Shown here: positions 59,206 to 64,000 of the stretch, one piece after another
How the letters are laid out: each line of letters begins with the position of its first letter
Numbering within the stretch: position 1 is the stretch's first letter
NCBI RefSeq assembly: GCF_024169925.1
Contig: NZ_JALJXF010000001.1
Span: forward strand, 3,230,001-3,294,000
DNA from: Methylorubrum extorquens
GTDB taxonomy: Bacteria; Pseudomonadota; Alphaproteobacteria; Rhizobiales; Beijerinckiaceae
Direction: 5' to 3'
Length of the DNA stretch: 64,000 bases
Translations under genes and position numbers: made by a program
Notes under the pieces: model-generated
Told to the model about the DNA's origin: nothing
Seen by the model: the letters and a program-made list of their open reading frames with translations, nothing else
Databases searched by the model: none

Positions 59206-60372
59206 CTAGGCCGGCAGCCCTGTCTCGATGATCCGGGCCCAGAGCGAGGCGCCGTAGGGGATCGCGGCGTCGTTGAAGTCGTATTCCGGGTGGTGGAGGC
59301 CGGCGGAGGGGCCGTTGCCCATGAAGATGTAGGCGCCGGGCCGGTGGGCGAGCATGTAGGAGAAATCCTCGGCCGCCATCATCGGAGCGACATCGCGCAC
59401 CACCTGATCCTCGCCCACGACCTGCGCGGCGACATGGGCAATGAAGTCGGTCTCGGCCGGGTGATTCTCGGTCGCCGGGTAGCCGCTGGCGAAATCGATG
59501 CTCGCCCGCGCGCCGAAGGCGACGGCGACATTCTCCGCAATCGCCGCGAGCCGCACGCGCATCAGGTCGCGCACGGCCGGCTTCAGAGCCCGCATGGTGC
59601 CGCGCAGCTCCGCCGTCTGCGGCAGCACGTTGAACGCCTCGCCCGCATCGACCGCGCAGACGGAGACGACGCCCGAGTCGAGCGGATCGACGTTGCGGGC
59701 GACGATGGATTGCAGGGCGACAACGATATGGCTCCCGACCAGCACCGTGTCGATCGCCGCCTGCGGCAGGGCCGCGTGCCCGCCCCTGCCCTCGATCAGA
59801 ATCGTAAAGCGGTCGGTGGAGGCCATGATCGGGCCGGGCCGGATCGCGAAGGTGCCGAGCGGCTGATCGGGCACGTTGTGCAGGCCGTAGACCGACTCGA
59901 CGCCGAAGCGCTCCATCATCCCATCCTGCACCATCGCCTCTCCGCCGCCGCCGCCCTCCTCGGCCGGCTGGAAGATCAGCACCGCGCGGCCGTCGAAGTC
60001 ACGGGTCGCGGCGAGGTACTTCGCAGCACCCAGCAGCATGGCGGTGTGCCCGTCATGGCCGCAGGCGTGCATCTTGCCCGGCACCGTCGAACGGTAGGGT
60101 AGGTCGCGGATTTCCTGGATCGGCAGCGCGTCCATGTCGGCGCGCAGGCCGATCGCGCGGTTCGAGCCGTGTGCCCGCCCGCGGATCACCCCGACCACGC
60201 CGGTGCGGCCGATGCCGGTGACGACCTCGTCGCAGCCGAAGGCGCGCAGCTTGTCCGCCACGAAACCGGCGGTGCGATGGACGTCGTATTGAAGCTCCGG
60301 ATGGGCGTGGAGATCGTGCCGCCAGGCGGTGATCTCCTCCGAGAGATCGACGATGCGGTCGATTACGGGCAT
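59206..60372 (-). CDS. M20-family amidohydrolase (hippurate hydrolase-like)
   Basis: A 388-residue metallo-amidohydrolase of the M20D group, which removes N-acyl groups from amino acids (hippurate, N-acetyl or indole-acyl amino acids). Metal-binding segments are MHACGHDGHTAML, FQPAEEGGGGGEAM and LHHPEYDFND at the C-terminus; the lid/dimerisation domain (GRGGHAALP) is present. There is no signal peptide, so it is cytoplasmic. The ATG at 60372 has AAAGG eight bases upstream; an in-frame start at 60432 is less likely. Substrate cannot be read from sequence. Confidence 0.9.
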   Translation of the reverse strand: MPVIDRIVDLSEEITAWRHDLHAHPELQYDVHRTAGFVADKLRAFGCDEVVTGIGRTGVVGVIRGRAHGSNRAIGLRADMDALPIQEIRDLPYRSTVPGKMHACGHDGHTAMLLGAAKYLAATRDFDGRAVLIFQPAEEGGGGGEAMVQDGMMERFGVESVYGLHNVPDQPLGTFAIRPGPIMASTDRFTILIEGRGGHAALPQAAIDTVLVGSHIVVALQSIVARNVDPLDSGVVSVCAVDAGEAFNVLPQTAELRGTMRALKPAVRDLMRVRLAAIAENVAVAFGARASIDFASGYPATENHPAETDFIAHVAAQVVGEDQVVRDVAPMMAAEDFSYMLAHRPGAYIFMGNGPSAGLHHPEYDFNDAAIPYGASLWARIIETGLPA

Positions 60373-60435
60373 GGATCCAACCTTTCCGGAAGATCCCAGC
60401 AAGCAGAAGGCCAACACCGGGTCAACGGCCAAGCC

Positions 60436-60852
60436 TCACCGGTCGTCGGCTCCTCCCGCCAGATCGTCGAGGATGGGGCAGTCCGGCCGGTCGTCGCCGC
60501 AGCAGCGCTCGGCCAGATGTTCGAGGGTGCGGGCCATCGCCTCCAACGTACCGATGCGGCGGCGCAGGTCGGCGACATGGTCGAGCGCCACCGCCTTGAC
60601 GGCGCCGCTGGCGCGGGAGCGGTCGTGCCAGAGCGCCAGGAGATCGGCGATCTCCCGCATCGAGAAACCAAGGTCGCGGGCGCGGCGCACGAAGCGCAGC
60701 GCGTGCAGGTCGGACTCGCTGTAGACGCGATAGCCGGCGGCGGTCCGCCCCGCGGGGCCGAGCAGGCCCGTCTCCTCGTAGTAGCGGATCATCTTGGCTG
60801 AGACGCCGCTGGCGCGGGCCGCCTCGCCGATGGTGACGGAGGGCGCGCTCAT
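60436..60852 (-). CDS. cueR: Copper-responsive MerR-family regulator (CueR/HmrR type)
   Basis: A 138-residue activator. The MerR winged helix is [23 protein letters not shown]. The metal-binding loop has Cys117 and Cys125 with seven residues between (CCGDDRPDC), the CueR spacing for Cu(I)/Ag(I)/Au(I), and the Ser before the dimer helix (RASGAVK) that marks monovalent-metal sensors. The ATG overlaps the copA TGA by four bases, so it is translated from the copA message and would be induced by its own activation. Confidence 0.92.
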   Translation of the reverse strand: MSAPSVTIGEAARASGVSAKMIRYYEETGLLGPAGRTAAGYRVYSESDLHALRFVRRARDLGFSMREIADLLALWHDRSRASGAVKAVALDHVADLRRRIGTLEAMARTLEHLAERCCGDDRPDCPILDDLAGGADDR

Positions 60853-63347
60853 GCGCTGCACCCCGCCCGCCTGAGGCGTAGCGCGTTGCCGACGACGAAC
60901 ACGCTGGAGAGCGCCATCGCCCCGGCCGCGAGCACCGGCGAGAGCTGCGGACCGCCGAACGCCGCGAGCCCACCGGCGGCGACTGGGATCAGCGCCGCGT
61001 TATAGGCGAACGCCCAGAACAAGTTCTGGCGGATATTGGCCAGCGTCGCACGCGACAGGACCACTGCCTCGACCAGCCCGGTAAGCGCGCCGGACATCAG
61101 CACGACGTCGGCGCTCTCCACCGCGATGTCGGTGCCCGTACCGATGGCGATGCCGATATCGGCCTCGGCGAGAGCCGGCGCATCGTTGATGCCGTCGCCG
61201 ACGAAGGCGACCGATCCGTGAGCCTCGCGCAAGCGGCGCAAGGCCGCGACCTTGCCCTCGGGCAGCACCTCGGCCTCGACTTCGGTGATGCCGAGCGACC
61301 GGGCGACCGCCTCGGCGGTGGGGCGGGCATCCCCCGTCAGCATCGCTACGGTGAGGCCGCGGGCGCGCAGGGCATCGAGAGCCGCGCGCGCCTCCGGCTT
61401 GACCGGATCGGCTACCGCGACCACGGCCGCGAGGCGTCCGTCCACAGCGGCGAAGATCGGGCTCTTCCCCTCCTGAGCGAGACGGGCAGCCTCGCTTTCG
61501 AGCGCAGCGGTCGTTACATCGAGCCGTTCCATGTAGCGGCGGTTGCCAAGCGCCACCGCCCGTGCCTCGACCCGGGCCGAGACGCCATGACCCGGCACTG
61601 CCTCGAATGCTTCAGCCTCGGGCAGTGCCCCGGCCTCCCGCGCCGCCGCGGAAATGGCGCGGGCGACCGGATGCTCGGAGCGCGCCTCGACGGCGCCTGC
61701 GAGGGCCAGCACGCTCTCTTGGGAGAAGCCGGGCGTGGTGACGAGATCGGTCAGACGCGGAAGGCCCTCGGTCAGCGTGCCGGTCTTGTCGAGGGCGATG
61801 ACGCGGGCGTCCCGCAGCGCTTGCAGCGCGGCGCCCTGGCGAAACAGAACGCCCCGCTCCGCCGCCCGGCCGGTGCCGACCATGATCGAGACCGGCGTCG
61901 CCAGCCCCATGGCGCAGGGGCAGGCGATGATGAGCACGGAGATCGCCGCGACCAGGGCATGACCGAGCGACGGAGCAGGCCCGAACGCGAGCCAGGCCAG
62001 AAAGGTCAGGACCGCAATGGCGATGACAGCGGGTACGAACCAGAGGGTGACCCGGTCCACCCGCGCCTGGATCGGCAGCTTGCCCCCTTGTGCCTCCTCG
62101 ACCATCCGCACGATCCGCGCCAGTGCGGTGTCGGCGCCGATACGGTCCACGGTGAAGTCGAAGCTGCCGGTGGTGTTGAGGGTGCCGCCGACGATGCGGG
62201 CGCCCCTGCCCTTCTCGACCGGCACCGGCTCGCCGGTCATCATGCTCTCATCAACGAAGGAAGCGCCCGACGCGACGACGCCGTCCGCCGGTACGCGCTC
62301 GCCGGGGCGCACGCGCACCCGGTCGCCGATCCTGAGATCGGCAGCCGGCACCTCGCGCTCGCCCGCCTCCTCCACCCGCCGCGCCGTCTTGGGCGAGAGG
62401 TCGATCAGCCGCGCGATCGCCGCGCCGGCCCGGCCCTTGGCACGGGCCTCCAGGGTGCGCCCGAGCAGGATCAGCGTGACGATGAGGACGCTCGCCTCGA
62501 AGTAGAGATGCGCCGACCCGGCCGGCAGCCACCACGGGGCGACGGTCGAGACCAGCGAGAAGAGATAGGCCGCGCCGGCGCCGAGCGCGACGAGGGCGTT
62601 CATGTCGGGATGGCCGCGCAGCAGGTTCGGCACACCGATTCGGAAGAAGCGCCGGCCGGGCCCGGCCAGGACCAAGGTCGCGAGCACCGCCTGCATCCAG
62701 GCGAAGCCGCCTGCGCCGAGCACACCCGTCACCGCATGGTGAAAGCCCGGCAGCAGATGACTCCCCATGTCGAGAACGACGACGGGGACCGACAGCATGG
62801 CGGCAACGACCAGGTTGCGGCGGAGTGCGGTCGCCTCCCGCTCCTGCCGATCCGCGTGCGAAGCATCCGCGGCCGTACCGAGCGCGTGCGCCTCGTAGCC
62901 GGCCTGCCGCACTGCCGCTTCGACATCGCCGATGGAGACCGTGCCGGCGGCGTGGCGCAATTCCGCCCGGCCCGTGGCAAGATTTACGCTCGCCGAGGCA
63001 GCGCCGGGAAGCGCCATGAGGGCGCGCTCCACGCGTCCGACACAGGAGGCACAGCTCATTCCCTCGACGGTGACGGCGGAGACGGATTCCGGCACGTCGT
63101 AGCCGGCATCGCGGATCGCCTCGACCGCCCGCGAGGGCGGCATGCCATCGGGCAGGGCAAGGCCGGCGCGGCCGGTGGCGAGATTGACGGCGACGTCGGT
63201 CACGCCGGGCAGCGCGCGGAGCGACCGCTCGACGCGTCCGACGCAGAAGGCGCAGCTCATCCCCTCGACCGGCAGGGTCAGGCGGGACGGCCTCTGCGCA
63301 CCGGCCGGCGCGGTTTGCATGGTCAGGGGGTCGAGGATCGTTTCCAT
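60849..63347 (-). CDS. copA: Cu(I)-exporting P1B-type ATPase with two HMA domains
   Basis: An 832-residue copper exporter. Two N-terminal heavy-metal-associated domains carry GMSCAFC (Cys32/35) and GMSCASC (Cys99/102). Eight membrane helices follow, with the CPC metal site in [13 protein letters not shown], the phosphorylation site DKTGTLTEG, the phosphatase motif in TGEPVPVEK, and [10 protein letters not shown]. The start at 63347 is an ATG that lies only 7-8 bases beyond the -10 box of its promoter, so the message is probably leaderless; an ATG at 63320 is the alternative. It is followed by the overlapping cueR gene. Confidence 0.95.
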   Translation of the reverse strand: METILDPLTMQTAPAGAQRPSRLTLPVEGMSCAFCVGRVERSLRALPGVTDVAVNLATGRAGLALPDGMPPSRAVEAIRDAGYDVPESVSAVTVEGMSCASCVGRVERALMALPGAASASVNLATGRAELRHAAGTVSIGDVEAAVRQAGYEAHALGTAADASHADRQEREATALRRNLVVAAMLSVPVVVLDMGSHLLPGFHHAVTGVLGAGGFAWMQAVLATLVLAGPGRRFFRIGVPNLLRGHPDMNALVALGAGAAYLFSLVSTVAPWWLPAGSAHLYFEASVLIVTLILLGRTLEARAKGRAGAAIARLIDLSPKTARRVEEAGEREVPAADLRIGDRVRVRPGERVPADGVVASGASFVDESMMTGEPVPVEKGRGARIVGGTLNTTGSFDFTVDRIGADTALARIVRMVEEAQGGKLPIQARVDRVTLWFVPAVIAIAVLTFLAWLAFGPAPSLGHALVAAISVLIIACPCAMGLATPVSIMVGTGRAAERGVLFRQGAALQALRDARVIALDKTGTLTEGLPRLTDLVTTPGFSQESVLALAGAVEARSEHPVARAISAAAREAGALPEAEAFEAVPGHGVSARVEARAVALGNRRYMERLDVTTAALESEAARLAQEGKSPIFAAVDGRLAAVVAVADPVKPEARAALDALRARGLTVAMLTGDARPTAEAVARSLGITEVEAEVLPEGKVAALRRLREAHGSVAFVGDGINDAPALAEADIGIAIGTGTDIAVESADVVLMSGALTGLVEAVVLSRATLANIRQNLFWAFAYNAALIPVAAGGLAAFGGPQLSPVLAAGAMALSSVFVVGNALRLRRAGCSA

Positions 63348-63354
63348 GCCAGCT

Positions 63355-63385
63355 CAGATAGGCCTTCCCATGATGGGAAGGTCAA
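63355..63385 (-). promoter_or_regulatory. CueR-type copA promoter with 19-bp spacer
   Basis: On the minus strand a TTGACC -35 (63385-63380) and a TATCTG -10 (63360-63355) are separated by 19 bp, the long spacer typical of MerR-activated promoters. The spacer holds the dyad CCTTCC-N7-GGAAGG (63363-63381), the CueR consensus. No further gene lies between it and the kinase gene ending at 63543. Confidence 0.88.
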
Positions 63386-63542
63386 GGGGCGAGGCGCCCC
63401 AGGCTCTCAGGGCACTGAAAGCGCCTATGCTTCCCTATATTTTTCGACACGTCTTGCGCGTCGGCCGATGCCGTCGTGGCCGGCACAGCATCGAAGGGCT
63501 CCTCCCCGCAAACGGAGCCGAGCGCGCACCGTTCCCCTGCCG

Positions 63543-64000
63543 TCAATCCCGTACGGGCAGTTCGTCCGGCATCGCCCCCTCGGCGTTGGGCCGATGCTCC
63601 GGCAGGCTCACCCGCACCGTAGTGCCATGCCCCGGTTCGCTCTCGATGATGAGCTTGCCCCGGTGGCGATTGAGCGTGTGCTTGACGATGGCAAGCCCGA
63701 GACCGGTTCCGCCCTGCTGCCGGCTCGACGCCGTATCGACGCGGTAGAAGCGCTCGGTCAGCCGCGGGATATGCTCGGCCGCGATGCCCGGCCCCTCGTC
63801 GCGCACCCGCAGCTCGATCCGGGCCCCCCGCCCATCCAATTCCTCGACGCGGTGGAGCGACACGACGACCACGCCGCCGCTGCCGCCATACTTCACCGCG
63901 TTCTCGACGAGATTCTCGATGACGCGCAGCAACTCGTTGCGATCCCCGAGCACCGGAAGCGGAAGGTCGGGCCGCTCGACGCTCAACGCGACGCCGCGCT
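63543..64000 (-). CDS. PhoR-like sensor histidine kinase (C-terminal part, cut by window edge)
   Basis: The last ~150 residues of a histidine kinase; the rest lies past the right edge. The ATP-binding domain has the N box NLVENAVKYG, G1 DEGPGIAAEHIPRL, F box TERFYRVDTASSRQQGG and G2 GTGLGLAIVKHTLNRHRG. The wording TERFYRVD...GGTGLGLAIVKH is typical of PhoR, the phosphate-starvation kinase, but the sensor part needed to confirm this is missing. A phoB or pst gene may lie beyond the edge. Confidence 0.85.
   Translation of the reverse strand, partial: RGVALSVERPDLPLPVLGDRNELLRVIENLVENAVKYGGSGGVVVVSLHRVEELDGRGARIELRVRDEGPGIAAEHIPRLTERFYRVDTASSRQQGGTGLGLAIVKHTLNRHRGKLIIESEPGHGTTVRVSLPEHRPNAEGAMPDELPVRD

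Overview
The window is GC-rich chromosomal DNA of an aerobic, facultatively phototrophic alphaproteobacterium. The gene content and order (crtE-crtF-bchCXYZ-pufQ?BALMC beside yciB-ftsY-mtaB-dapF, a TreS/GlgE/MalQ-TreY cluster, rimP-nusA-rnpM-infB-rbfA-truB) and two degenerate intergenic palindromic repeats of rhizobial type point to the Methylobacterium/Methylorubrum group. The genus is an inference from gene content; no rRNA gene is present to confirm it. No tRNA, insertion sequence, prophage or CRISPR array was seen.

Layout. (1) 1-2138, minus: a type I secretion pair (adaptor cut by the left edge, and its ABC exporter). (2) 2459-13627, minus: the photosynthesis superoperon read crtE, crtF, bchC, bchX, bchY, bchZ, a small pufQ-like gene, pufB, pufA, pufL, pufM, pufC, closed by a terminator. 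crtD and crtC diverge from crtE on the plus strand (13733-16128). Tandem PpsR/CrtJ-type palindromes sit at the bchC promoter and in the crtE/crtD gap. (3) 16239-25056: housekeeping genes: yciB, ftsY, an RluA-type pseudouridine synthase, mtaB, dapF, a secreted GyrI-like protein, an endonuclease III relative, a spore photoproduct lyase homologue, a small unknown gene and ynfA. (4) 25079-41195, all minus: an alpha-glucan/trehalose cluster read treZ, malQ::treY, GH13::glgE, treS::mak, glgB. Three of the five proteins are fusions of enzymes that are often separate. (5) 41461-48848: DUF2852 gene with TetR regulator and a clean operator-like palindrome; a Zur-box-controlled COG0523 metallochaperone; speG; two unknown exported or membrane proteins; asd; a tiny membrane ORF; a Vat-type acetyltransferase. 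(6) 49013-57195, plus: the nusA/infB translation operon, preceded by a terminator-like leader hairpin and holding another between infB and rbfA. (7) 57358-64000: a chemoreceptor, an M20 amidohydrolase, a copA-cueR copper operon with a textbook 19-bp-spacer MerR promoter, and the C-terminal half of a PhoR-like histidine kinase cut by the right edge.

How the genes work together. bchX/Y/Z and bchC carry chlorophyllide a towards bacteriochlorophyll a; crtE/C/D/F supply spheroidene/spirilloxanthin-type carotenoids; pufB/A/L/M/C encode the LH1-reaction centre-cytochrome complex. TreZ and TreY make trehalose from maltooligosaccharides, TreS interconverts trehalose and maltose, its fused maltokinase makes maltose-1-phosphate, GlgE polymerises that into alpha-1,4-glucan and GlgB branches it, so the cluster can run trehalose and glucan in both directions. 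The two points most worth follow-up are the extra catalytic-looking GH13 domain fused to GlgE and the leader hairpin of the rimP-nusA operon.
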